A stretch of DNA of 64,000 bases from Bacteroidota bacterium (GTDB taxonomy: Bacteria > Bacteroidota > Ignavibacteria > Kapaibacteriales > UBA2268). Under the pieces are notes generated by a model. It worked only from the letters and a program-made list of their open reading frames with translations, did not search any database and had not been told where the DNA came from. Made by a program: the position numbers and the translations under genes. Positions within the stretch are counted from its first letter, which is position 1. Each line of letters opens with the position of its first letter. The DNA lies in the NCBI GenBank assembly GCA_021780815.1, contig JAJXYC010000015.1, positions 461,796-525,795 on the forward strand, read 5' to 3'. Positions 51,277 through 60,636 of the stretch are shown here, one piece after another.

Positions 51277-51303
51277 AAATGACATATTTTATCATTGTCA
51301 TTT
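51277..51303. repeat. Inverted repeat AAATGACA-N11-TGTCATTT
   Basis: Read directly between cdaA 3' end and E1 start. Confidence 0.75.
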
Positions 51304-51414
51304 CACTAAAAGAGAGAATAATCTCTAAAAATAAACAAAATAAAAAAAAGATATTCCCATCTGTCAAAATGCAAATATACTTTACTAAAAATAGTAATTA
51401 GATTTATTAGAGAT

Positions 51415-52188
51415 TTATTTTGTATTTATCATAAAGTTAGTTAATTCTTTTAAAAGAGAATCAATTTTAATATTTAATCTCAATTCACCTTTATAAGCAA
51501 TAGATATCCAACCTGTTTCTTCCGAAACAATAAGGATCACAGAATCAACTTGTTCGGAAAGTCCCAAAGCGGCACGGTGGCGAGTTCCCAAATTATGATT
51601 ATTATATTTGGATACACTTGAAAGTGGGAGAACACATCTTGCCGCAGTTATCATCTGATTGTCAATAATAACTGCTCCATCATGAAGAGGAGATTTGGTG
51701 TTGAATATTGATAGCAGTAATTCTTTTGAAATATTAGCATTAATTGGGATACCTGTATCGATTGTCATTTGCACATTTTGAGATTTTGGGAAAACAAACA
51801 AAGCACCAATATGTTTACTAGATAATTCCCTTGTGGTATCAACAATTTCATCAAACGATTCGTTAATTTTAGTCTTCACAAATAATTGAAATATTGGAGA
51901 TTTGGTGAGCATAACCAATGCTTTCCTAATTTCAGGTTGAAATAAAACAACAAATCCAAGCAACCAAATATTCAATATTGTTTTAATAATCCAATTTAAT
52001 GTTCTTAAATGAATTGTTTCAGTAAAAAATGAAAGAAAAATTAGAACAACTAAACCAAAAAGGATTTTTAAAGCAATAGTATTTTTTAAAGCATAATAAA
52101 TTGCCCCAATGATAATACTCACCAAGAGGACATCAATAAAATCCACGAAAGTAAAATTAATAAATCCTATTTTTAGAAGTTCAAACAA
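51415..52188 (-). CDS. cdaA: Diadenylate cyclase CdaA (DisA_N domain)
   Basis: N-terminal TM helices; DGAVIIDNQMITAARCVLPLS and LGTRHRAALGLSEQVDSVILIVSEETG. Confidence 0.95.
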   Translation of the reverse strand: MFELLKIGFINFTFVDFIDVLLVSIIIGAIYYALKNTIALKILFGLVVLIFLSFFTETIHLRTLNWIIKTILNIWLLGFVVLFQPEIRKALVMLTKSPIFQLFVKTKINESFDEIVDTTRELSSKHIGALFVFPKSQNVQMTIDTGIPINANISKELLLSIFNTKSPLHDGAVIIDNQMITAARCVLPLSSVSKYNNHNLGTRHRAALGLSEQVDSVILIVSEETGWISIAYKGELRLNIKIDSLLKELTNFMINTK

Positions 52189-52224
52189 ATTTGTATTTAT
52201 TTTTTAGTATAAATTAATTATAAA

Positions 52225-53214
52225 TTAATCATTTTTTTCTGAATTAGAATTATTTTTTTTATCGTAAGCTTTAATAATATCTGCTACAAGCTTATGCCTG
52301 ACAACATCTTTTTCAGAGAAATAAACAAACTCAATACCTTCTATATCTTGTAAAATAAATTTCGCATTAATAAGCCCCGAAGGTTTACTTTCAGGTAAAT
52401 CAATTTGAGTAATATCTCCAGTAATAATCGCTTTGGAATGCACACCTAAACGAGTCAAGAACATTTTCATCTGAGTAATTGTAGCATTTTGTGCTTCATC
52501 TAAAATGATAAAAGAATAATTTAAAGTTCTGCCCCTCATATAAGCTAGTGGGGTAATTTCAATCACACCTTTTTCAAGAAGACTTTTAAACTTTTCGGGA
52601 GTAAGCATTTGTTGTAAAGCATCAGTTAATGGTTTTAAGTAAGGGTCAATCTTTTCCTGTAAATCACCGGGTAAAAAGCCAAGCGATTCGCCCGCTTCTA
52701 CGGCAGGTCGTGAAAGGACTATTTTAGAAACTTCGTTCCTGCGTAATGATGCAATTGCCATAGCAACAGCTAAAAAAGTTTTACCAGTTCCCGCCGGTCC
52801 AATAGCAAAAACAACATCATTATTTAAAACTTTATTATAATATTCGGCTTGAGTTGGGGTTTTGGGCTTAATAATTTCTTTTGTGGCATGCAAAATAATA
52901 TTCGAACTTTGAGAAAAATTATTTTTCTTGGCTCCAACTTTTTCTTCGTCGTCGTTTGATAGCAACGCTACTACTTGCACAACATCTTCTGGAGTTAAAT
53001 CACCATTCTTTTTTAAAATATAAGTTAATTCGGAGAGAAGTTTTTCAATTATAGATATTTCACTTGGCTGACCAATTAATGTGATTGTATTTCCACGAGT
53101 TGTAATAGAACTTTCAAACTTATTTTCTATAACATTCAAATTTTCATCGTGTAAACCAATCAACTTCACAAAATCTATATCATCAAAGTACAATTTTTTT
53201 TCGATTACTTCCAT
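52225..53214 (-). CDS. PhoH-like ATPase
   Basis: AIGPAGTGKTFLAVAMAI, LSRPAVEAGESLGFLPGDLQEKIDPYLKPL, FIILDEAQNATITQMKMFLTRLG; ORF-track start 53229 is TTG, ATG at 53214 preferred. Confidence 0.95.
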   Translation of the reverse strand: MEVIEKKLYFDDIDFVKLIGLHDENLNVIENKFESSITTRGNTITLIGQPSEISIIEKLLSELTYILKKNGDLTPEDVVQVVALLSNDDEEKVGAKKNNFSQSSNIILHATKEIIKPKTPTQAEYYNKVLNNDVVFAIGPAGTGKTFLAVAMAIASLRRNEVSKIVLSRPAVEAGESLGFLPGDLQEKIDPYLKPLTDALQQMLTPEKFKSLLEKGVIEITPLAYMRGRTLNYSFIILDEAQNATITQMKMFLTRLGVHSKAIITGDITQIDLPESKPSGLINAKFILQDIEGIEFVYFSEKDVVRHKLVADIIKAYDKKNNSNSEKND

Positions 53215-53289
53215 AAATAAATTAAGCAATAAATGGATAAAATTATAAGTGGATTATTTTTTATGATCACATTTTCACTATAACAAATT

Positions 53290-53332
53290 AAAGTGAAGAA
53301 TCTTATATTAATTTAATCAGATTCTTCACTTT
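53290..53332. repeat. Inverted repeat, 14-bp perfect arms (AAAGTGAAGAATCT/AGATTCTTCACTTT), 15-nt loop
   Basis: Read directly between the LysM-like gene and phoH. Confidence 0.85.
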
Positions 53333-53403
53333 GAATAAAATTTAATTAACTTTGCTTTCAAAATAACATCTAAAAACGAAATTAACAAACAAAACCGAAT
53401 AAG

Positions 53404-54186
53404 CTATTGTCCTGGCGTAACAGTTTTGTCAGTAGCAACTTGCGCACGTTTATTTCTCCAATAACGGCGTTCAGCTTTTTGTTCTTCAGTTGAAATAGGT
53501 GCTTTATTAGGTATACTAAGAACTTGACCAGGGAAAATAATATCAGGATTTTTAATTTTATCTGTATTTGCTTGCCAAATTTTTACCCAAAGTAATGGGT
53601 CAGAATAAATTTCAATTTTTCCTGAAATATTCCACAAACAATCTCTGTTTTCAGCCCAAGTACCAACTGTATAAGTAGTGATTTTCTTTTCTCTATATAG
53701 ACCTTTAATTTCACGAGCAAGAGCAATAATTTTGTCATAAAATTCTGGCAATATAGAAATCTTGTTGGCACGAAGTTGATTTAATTCATCTTCTAAAGCT
53801 TTTACTTCATTTTGCTTATCAGCAAGAGCATCATTGGAAAGACTTTTAAGTTCTCTAACTTTTCCTTCTATGACACCGATTTTTTGGCGGAAAGCATCAA
53901 CTTCCGCATCGTTAGCACCAATTAAACTATAAATTTCTTTATGGCAGTTCACATATGAATTTTTTAAATTGTCAAGGTCAGATTTAGCTTTTGATATTTG
54001 GTCATCTAAGCTTTTCAATTCACCTGTTAAATTATCAATTCTGGATTTGAAATCCAAAATACGGGCTTCCGCTTCTTTCTTTAAAAGTTCAGCATCAGGT
54101 TTGCTTGCTGGTGGTAATTCACTCTGAGCCATTGCAAAGTTAATTGCAAAAATAGTAGTGATGAAAAATACTAAATATCTTCTCAT
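53404..54186 (-). CDS. Secreted coiled-coil protein with C-terminal LysM-like domain
   Basis: Signal peptide ending AMAQS; long coiled coil; YTVGTWAENRDCLWNISGKIEIYSDPLLWVKIWQANTDKIKNPDIIFPGQVLSIP. Confidence 0.8.
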   Translation of the reverse strand: MRRYLVFFITTIFAINFAMAQSELPPASKPDAELLKKEAEARILDFKSRIDNLTGELKSLDDQISKAKSDLDNLKNSYVNCHKEIYSLIGANDAEVDAFRQKIGVIEGKVRELKSLSNDALADKQNEVKALEDELNQLRANKISILPEFYDKIIALAREIKGLYREKKITTYTVGTWAENRDCLWNISGKIEIYSDPLLWVKIWQANTDKIKNPDIIFPGQVLSIPNKAPISTEEQKAERRYWRNKRAQVATDKTVTPGQ

Positions 54187-54201
54187 TTCATTCTCCTTAA
54201 A

Positions 54202-54507
54202 TTACTTATTAGGGGTATAATCAGGCCATATATCTGGCCATTTCGACAAACGTTGCTTCACTAAATCAAGTTCGGATTGACAATCTTTCAATTCTGTTTT
54301 TCGTAAGTTAATCTCATCACGAATTTTGCTAAGTTCTGATTTCTTTTCAGAAATCCCATCTTGTAGTGAACGTTCTTGACGACGAAGCTCTTGAAGTTGA
54401 GCTAATTGCTCTTCTGTTATTTTGCTCGAACAAGCAGACATAGAGAGCATTGTCGCTGGAATAACCGTAATTAATCCAATTCTAATTACTATTTTTTTCC
54501 AGTTCAT
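54202..54507 (-). CDS. Small coiled-coil lipoprotein
   Basis: Lipobox LSMSAC; heptad repeats; ends WPDIWPDYTPNK. Confidence 0.8.
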   Translation of the reverse strand: MNWKKIVIRIGLITVIPATMLSMSACSSKITEEQLAQLQELRRQERSLQDGISEKKSELSKIRDEINLRKTELKDCQSELDLVKQRLSKWPDIWPDYTPNK

Positions 54508-54654
54508 AAAATAACTCCATTAAGTTGTCAAAAATTGAATTTACAAATATATAAAATAATATTTAAATTACAATCAAAGTTGATTAAAAATATTCAAACT
54601 ATTTTTTCTCTCATTTCTTAATATTAAATTTTATAGTTTCTTCATTTTTTTAAC

Positions 54655-54662
54655 TAATTTTG
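54655..54662 (+). promoter_or_regulatory. Bacteroidota-type -7 element TAATTTTG upstream of flippase
   Basis: Matches TAnnTTTG; -33 element weak. Confidence 0.4.
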
Positions 54663-54707
54663 TTTTTTAATATTTTATTTTGAGAAATTATTTAAAATTC
54701 AAATCAA

Positions 54708-56189
54708 ATGATAAGCAAAATTAAACAATTATCCCGAGACACAGCAATATATGGGACATCTATTGTTCTAGGACGATTTCTAAATTTCTTGTTAACTCCT
54801 TTTTATACTAACTTTTTACACGAAAAAGAACTTGCCTTTGTAATTTATATATACTCTGCTCTTGCTTTTATAAATATTGCCTATTCTTTTGGAATGGAAA
54901 CGGCTTTTTTTAGATTTTATAAAAGCGATAAACAATTAGTAGATGAAAATCTACATCATAAAATAGTTTTTAGTAATGCTTACATTAGTATTATCTTTTT
55001 TTCAATTATAAGCACCTTGTTAATTTTTATTTTTTCACCACAAATTACCAACTCGTTTAATAATTTTCATTACAATGTCTCACAATCATTAATTATATTA
55101 ATTGGTTTTATTCCTTTGTTAGATGCTTTGGTTTTAATTCCTTTTGCTTATTTACGAATGACGCATCAAGCAGTAAAATTCTCGACTTTGAGATTTGTAG
55201 CAATTTTCATTAATGTTATTTTAAATATTTATTTTATCGCATATTTGCATAAAGGAGTGGAAGGAATAATTCTTGCACAAATTATTTCTTCATCAATTGC
55301 TTTATTAATATTTTCAACTTTAATAACAAAGAATTTTGTCTTCAAAATAAATTTCAATCTCATCAAAGAGATGCTATGGTTCGGATTACCAACCTTGCCA
55401 GCAAGTGTTTCAGCAATAATTTTGCAAGTTGCAGATAGGCAAATAATGGAAATTATTGCCCCGAAATATCTCGCTGTTTATGGAGTAAATTATCGATTAG
55501 GAATCCCTATGATGATTTTCGTTTCTGTATTTGAATATGCTTGGAAACCATTTTATTTACATCATTACAAAGATGAAGAAGCAAAAGACTTGTTCAGCCA
55601 AGTATTCACATATTTCACCGTAATTTCAATGCTTTTAATTTTGTTTTGGTCTCTTTTTGTCGATGTAATTGTTAAATTCCCATTTCCCGGTGGAACATTG
55701 ATTAACCATAAATATTGGATAGGTCTTGATATTGTCCCGATTGTTCTTTGGGGCTATTATTTTAATGGGGCATTTACTAATTTGAATGCTGGATTTTTAA
55801 TCCAAAAGAAAACCAAATATTTACCCATTGCCGTCGGCGCTTCCGCAATTTTTAATGTTATTCTAAATATTTTAATTATTCCACAATATACTTATGTAGG
55901 GGCAGCTTGGGCAACTTTTCTTGCTTATCTCCTTGAAGCAGTGCTTATTTATTGGTATAGTAGAAAAATTTATTATATCAAATACGATTGGAAAAAAGTT
56001 TTTACTATTTTAATAATAACAGGATGCTTAATTCTTTTAAACGTGTATATAAAAGATTATTTCACCTCTTGGTTGCTCTTATTAGTAATAAAATTTTTAT
56101 TTATGCTCGTTTTTATTATTTTATTATTTATTTTTGGATTTTTGAATAAACGTAATTTGCAATTTCTTAAACATTTCGTTAAAAGTTGA
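54708..56189 (+). CDS. Polysaccharide biosynthesis/flippase protein (MATE/Wzx-like)
   Basis: ~14 hydrophobic segments; KQLSRDTAIYGTSIVLGRFLNFLLTPFYTNFL. Confidence 0.88.
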   Translation: MISKIKQLSRDTAIYGTSIVLGRFLNFLLTPFYTNFLHEKELAFVIYIYSALAFINIAYSFGMETAFFRFYKSDKQLVDENLHHKIVFSNAYISIIFFSIISTLLIFIFSPQITNSFNNFHYNVSQSLIILIGFIPLLDALVLIPFAYLRMTHQAVKFSTLRFVAIFINVILNIYFIAYLHKGVEGIILAQIISSSIALLIFSTLITKNFVFKINFNLIKEMLWFGLPTLPASVSAIILQVADRQIMEIIAPKYLAVYGVNYRLGIPMMIFVSVFEYAWKPFYLHHYKDEEAKDLFSQVFTYFTVISMLLILFWSLFVDVIVKFPFPGGTLINHKYWIGLDIVPIVLWGYYFNGAFTNLNAGFLIQKKTKYLPIAVGASAIFNVILNILIIPQYTYVGAAWATFLAYLLEAVLIYWYSRKIYYIKYDWKKVFTILIITGCLILLNVYIKDYFTSWLLLLVIKFLFMLVFIILLFIFGFLNKRNLQFLKHFVKS

Positions 56190-56803
56190 TGCCTCAAAAC
56201 CAAGAAGCAAAGATATTGAACAATAACGAAGATATTGAAATAATCCAATCAATTATTTCAGGCGATATTAACGCTTTTAGTAAATTGCAAAAAAAATATT
56301 ATCGTAATATCCGTGCTATTATTAGAAAAATGATTAGGAATGAAAATGATGCTGATGATTTAACACAAGAAACTTTTATTAAAGCATATAAAGCTTTAAG
56401 CTCGTACGACTCTAAATACTTATTTTCTTCTTGGTTAATGCGTATAGCTTCAAACAACTGTATTGATTTTTTACGAAAAAGGAAGATAGAAACTATTTCA
56501 TATAGCCAAAGCCTTCAAAAAAGTGATGATGATGATTTATTTTTTCAAATTCCTTCAAATGAGTTAAATCCTTATGAAAAAATCGAATCAACTGAACAAA
56601 GAAATATTATATTTAGTCTAATTGAACAGCTTCCACAAAATTATAGACAAATTATTCTTTTACGCTTCCAACAAGAATTAGATTATAACGAAATTGCAAA
56701 AATATTGAATATACCTATTGGCACGGTTAAAGCAACTTTATTTAGAGCAAAAAAAATGATTAGTATCTTATTGAAAAAAAAACAAAAATTATTGAATATC
56801 TAA
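56189..56803 (+). CDS. ECF-family RNA polymerase sigma factor
   Basis: MIRNENDADDLTQETFIKAYKALSSYDSKYLFSSWLMRIASNNCIDFLRKRK and LPQNYRQIILLRFQQELDYNEIAKILNIPIGTVKATLFRAKKM; TGATG overlap with flippase stop. Confidence 0.93.
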   Translation: MPQNQEAKILNNNEDIEIIQSIISGDINAFSKLQKKYYRNIRAIIRKMIRNENDADDLTQETFIKAYKALSSYDSKYLFSSWLMRIASNNCIDFLRKRKIETISYSQSLQKSDDDDLFFQIPSNELNPYEKIESTEQRNIIFSLIEQLPQNYRQIILLRFQQELDYNEIAKILNIPIGTVKATLFRAKKMISILLKKKQKLLNI

Positions 56804-56867
56804 CATTTAAAAACTTTCAATTAAAATATTCGTCATAATTTTAATTTACTTTTATTTTGCAAAATTA

Positions 56868-58841
56868 ATGAAAAAAATAATTACCATATTGCTTCTTACA
56901 CTCTCAATAGCGTTTGTTGCTTGTATTGATGAAAATCCAAATTTAGTTAATCCTCCTTCAAACGTTGATAAAATTTATGTAAGATTTGTTAATTTATCTG
57001 GTGATTTTAATTCATATTACTTTACTTTTAACGGAACAAATCCTACTTCAACAATTAGTTTTGCCACGGCTACCGATGCTATGCATCCCCCTTTGGATAG
57101 TGCCGTAATTGCCGCACAAAGTAATGGTTCAATGGTATTTCAGTTTAAAAGACAAATTAAATTTACACGAAATATAAATTATTCATATATAGCAATCCCT
57201 TCCGCTAAGGGAGATTCAATTCAAAAAAATGTAGATACTTTAATTGCATTGACCACTTCTCTTAGTATGCCTTCTTACTCAACTGATGCTTACATTTCTT
57301 TAATGAACGCAGTTCCTGATTCAACCTACTTCTTTTCTTTGACTATGGGTTGTCCAAACGCTAATCCACTTATATCAGGAATTCTCTATAAAAATGTATC
57401 TCAACCAAGTTTTATTAGTACAGGTGATGTCCCAATTTCTATATTACAAACACACAATGGTATTACTACTGTTCTCGGAACATATAAAGTCCCAGTTGTT
57501 TCAAGAGGACAATATGTTGCTATTGTGATGAAAGATAAAGATGAACAAATAAAATTATATATTTTAGATGAACTAAACTTGCAAAGCAATGCTTTTTACC
57601 CGGCCGAAATTATTACTGATAAACAGTCTTTTATTAGGACAATAAATTTATCCTCCGATAACGTAAGCATAATCAAAAACCCGAGTGAGGTAATTGCCGC
57701 TAATTTAGCATCTAATTCAATATCAAATTATCAACAAACATCGGCTTGCACAAGTAATATCTTAGATTCTCTTATAATTCAATCAAACAATACATATTCC
57801 ACTTCATACAGGTATTCGTTTAATGTTCTTTCTAATTACTCATTAATAGTGGCGGATTCAGCAGGCTACAAAGCAAATAATTTAGTGATAGTCCCGCCAT
57901 CACCGATTAGTAATTTAAATGGTCAAACATCATTAAGATTTGTGAATCTTGCTTGGTCGCTTCAAGTTTTAGATGTGGCAATGTCATCGAGGCAAAGTGA
58001 TTCATCGGCATCAGGTTATACTGCTGGTACTTCTCTTGCAAAACAACTACCATACGGGCAAATTTCTACTTTATCTGTTCTACCAGCCGGCGAAATTCCT
58101 TTATCTGTTTTTACTTCTTTTGTCCCTTATCGACTTTTATCAAATACCTTCATCAATACTCAACCAAACAAAGACTACGTAATTGTTATTACAAATGATG
58201 CACAAGGAAATTTGATTTTAAGTATCGTTGAAAGTTCGGAACAAAATTCAAACATCAACTTCCTGCAATCTTCTTCTTTCGTTCAAGTTATAAATGCTAT
58301 TTCAAGAACAGGAAATGTAAATATTTCAATTGGCAATTATTTCCAAAATGCAAAACTTTATTATGGCAATACTATTGCAACCAATATACCTTTTCAAAAT
58401 AATACAATTTCGTATAGTTACGGTAACGTTTCAAATACCATCCCGATTTCTCCACAACCAAATAATAGATATACCGTAATTTTATGTGGCGATAAAGACA
58501 GTCCTGATTATATTATTTTAGAAAATCCAATTTCAGTGCAAAATCCTAATCTTGCTGATATTAGATTTGCAAATTGTTCAAATGATTTTAATTCAATTTC
58601 AGTAACCGATAATGTTACAAATAATTATGTCATTGCAGAATTAAATTACAAAGTAACTACATCTTTCTACGATTTAGATAAATCCAAGCGATATACATAC
58701 TATTTTTTAAACACTGCCGATATGAAGCAAATCAATAGCTTTGATTTTGATATTACTTTTGGCAAAAGATATACAATTTTATTCGCTGGAACAAATAAAG
58801 ACAATTTCGGATATAATATAATTATGGTCCAAGAATATTAA
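56868..58841 (+). CDS. Repeat lipoprotein (DUF4397-like repeats)
   Basis: Lipobox AFVAC; internal repeats VRFVNLSGDFNSYYFTFNG, LRFVNLAWSLQVLDVAMSS, VQVINAISRTGNVNISIGN, IRFANCSNDFNSISVTDN. Confidence 0.65.
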   Translation: MKKIITILLLTLSIAFVACIDENPNLVNPPSNVDKIYVRFVNLSGDFNSYYFTFNGTNPTSTISFATATDAMHPPLDSAVIAAQSNGSMVFQFKRQIKFTRNINYSYIAIPSAKGDSIQKNVDTLIALTTSLSMPSYSTDAYISLMNAVPDSTYFFSLTMGCPNANPLISGILYKNVSQPSFISTGDVPISILQTHNGITTVLGTYKVPVVSRGQYVAIVMKDKDEQIKLYILDELNLQSNAFYPAEIITDKQSFIRTINLSSDNVSIIKNPSEVIAANLASNSISNYQQTSACTSNILDSLIIQSNNTYSTSYRYSFNVLSNYSLIVADSAGYKANNLVIVPPSPISNLNGQTSLRFVNLAWSLQVLDVAMSSRQSDSSASGYTAGTSLAKQLPYGQISTLSVLPAGEIPLSVFTSFVPYRLLSNTFINTQPNKDYVIVITNDAQGNLILSIVESSEQNSNINFLQSSSFVQVINAISRTGNVNISIGNYFQNAKLYYGNTIATNIPFQNNTISYSYGNVSNTIPISPQPNNRYTVILCGDKDSPDYIILENPISVQNPNLADIRFANCSNDFNSISVTDNVTNNYVIAELNYKVTTSFYDLDKSKRYTYYFLNTADMKQINSFDFDITFGKRYTILFAGTNKDNFGYNIIMVQEY

Positions 58842-58874
58842 ACATTTATTTTTGTTAAATTTAAATAAAAAAAT

Positions 58875-59444
58875 ATGGCTGTACAACCCGTTTATAATTG
58901 TTTTCACGAAGTTTTGAATAAACCTACAAAAACAATAGATAATATTAATGGTCAAATTGCACAATTAGCAAAAGATTTAATTGATACTTTAAGTTCTATT
59001 TCAACAGGTGTAGGATTAGCAGGGAATCAAATAGGAGCAGAAAAATCAATTTTATTAATTGATGTTTCGCAAATTGATGAATATAAAAATTCTAAACCAA
59101 TTTTAATGATAAATCCAGAAATTTTGGAATTTTCAGACGAAACTATAGAAATGCAAGAAGGTTGTTTGTCTGTCCCTGATTTTTACGAACAAGTTGTAAG
59201 AGCAAAAAATATAAAAGTGCGATATTGGGATTTAAAAGAAAAAGAACATATTGAAGATATGGACGAGTATATTGCTCGTGTCGCCCAACATGAAATTGAC
59301 CATTTAAATGGTGTATTATTTTACCAAAGATTAACTCCGCTAAAAAAAACACTTGCTAAAAATAAATTAAATAAAATTAAAAAAGGGGTAATTTTACCTG
59401 ATTATCCTTATGTTTTACCTGATGGGAAATTAATAAATACTTAA
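58875..59444 (+). CDS. def: Peptide deformylase
   Basis: GVGLAGNQIG, EGCLSVPDFY, QHEIDHLNGVLF. Confidence 0.95.
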   Translation: MAVQPVYNCFHEVLNKPTKTIDNINGQIAQLAKDLIDTLSSISTGVGLAGNQIGAEKSILLIDVSQIDEYKNSKPILMINPEILEFSDETIEMQEGCLSVPDFYEQVVRAKNIKVRYWDLKEKEHIEDMDEYIARVAQHEIDHLNGVLFYQRLTPLKKTLAKNKLNKIKKGVILPDYPYVLPDGKLINT

Positions 59445-59491
59445 AGAAGTTTTTATTATATTTAATGAACAAGTTTATAGATTTATTATTT

Positions 59492-60514
59492 ATGAAAATT
59501 TTTAAAAATATTCTGTTCTTAATTAGCACCTATTTGTGCTTATCTTTATCTACACTTTTTTCGCAAAATCCTGATTCTACTTCTATTAAAAATTTTGATT
59601 CAATCAAATTAAGACAAGCAGATTCAATTCGGAATTTTGTTAAGTCCCATAAATTAGAGTATGATTCAGTTGTGATTTTTAAAAATTTAAAATATAAAAA
59701 TACTGTTGCAAGCGATTCAATAGACAATATGCTGGATGTTTATTTACCCGCAAAACTTCAAAGAAATAAGAATTATCCATTAATTTTCTTCTTACATGGG
59801 GGTGGTTGGAATTCAGGAGATAAATCGTTTTCATTGCAAAAAATAAAAACGATACTTGATAGTGGTTTTATTTTTATTAGCACAAATTATCGTTTATCTC
59901 CTAATCCTGTTCAATTGAATAATTCCAAAAGAATTAAATTTCCAGACCATTTAGAAGATGTCGATGAATCTTTAGTTTATTCACTTTCATTTTTAGATAA
60001 CCTAAATATTGATATTTCTAAAGTAATATTAATGGGTCATTCGGCAGGTGGCAATTTGGCAGTAAGTTTAGTTACAATGCCAAGATATGTTAAACATTTT
60101 AATGAAATAATGAAAAAAGTTAGAGGAGTCGTAGATTTAGATGGTATTGCTTTAAATATTCCAAGTTTTATAAATTCAATTAACGGCTCATATAAAAATT
60201 GGTTTATTAATGCATTCGGAAATAATACCGATGAATTGATTGCCGCTTCTCCAATTTTCAATTTTCCAAAAAAGAAAAAAATCCCAGATATTTTACTTAT
60301 ATCACAAAATAACTCTAAAAGAATCAAATTCTATAATGAATTTAAAGATAGTTTGTTGAAATTTGATAATAATGTGATAGTATATATTGCAAATACTTTC
60401 AATCACAATCAAATCCTAATGAATTTTTGTGATTTCTCCAATGAGACTTCAAAAGAATACACAAAATTAATTTTTTCCTTTATCAAAGACTGTTTGCGAA
60501 AAAACTATAAATAA
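59492..60514 (+). CDS. Secreted alpha/beta hydrolase (carboxylesterase-like)
   Basis: Signal peptide from internal ATG 59492; HGGGWNSGDKS oxyanion motif and nucleophile GHSAGGN. Confidence 0.88.
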   Translation: MKIFKNILFLISTYLCLSLSTLFSQNPDSTSIKNFDSIKLRQADSIRNFVKSHKLEYDSVVIFKNLKYKNTVASDSIDNMLDVYLPAKLQRNKNYPLIFFLHGGGWNSGDKSFSLQKIKTILDSGFIFISTNYRLSPNPVQLNNSKRIKFPDHLEDVDESLVYSLSFLDNLNIDISKVILMGHSAGGNLAVSLVTMPRYVKHFNEIMKKVRGVVDLDGIALNIPSFINSINGSYKNWFINAFGNNTDELIAASPIFNFPKKKKIPDILLISQNNSKRIKFYNEFKDSLLKFDNNVIVYIANTFNHNQILMNFCDFSNETSKEYTKLIFSFIKDCLRKNYK

Positions 60515-60535
60515 ATTTATATTTAACTTATCATA

Positions 60536-60585
60536 TAATAAAATTTATTTAAATAATATTTTGTTTATTTAAATAAATTTTATTA
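60536..60585. repeat. 21-bp perfect inverted repeat with 8-nt loop
   Basis: TAATAAAATTTATTTAAATAA (60536-60556) / TTATTTAAATAAATTTTATTA (60565-60585). Confidence 0.92.
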
Positions 60586-60591
60586 AGTTTG
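60561..60591 (+). promoter_or_regulatory. Bacteroidota-type promoter TTG-N20-TAAGTTTG upstream of lipoprotein gene
   Basis: TTG 60561-60563; TAAGTTTG 60584-60591; overlaps inverted repeat. Confidence 0.6.
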
Positions 60592-60636
60592 CACTTAAAC
60601 TAATTAATGAATTTTCAAATCAATCAAAGAGGGCTT

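Noticed and set aside
51412-53214. cdaA-phoH neighbourhood as a novel c-di-AMP system
   Set aside because: Both are recognised families; no CdaR, phosphodiesterase or effector candidate is adjacent, so adjacency alone is not enough.
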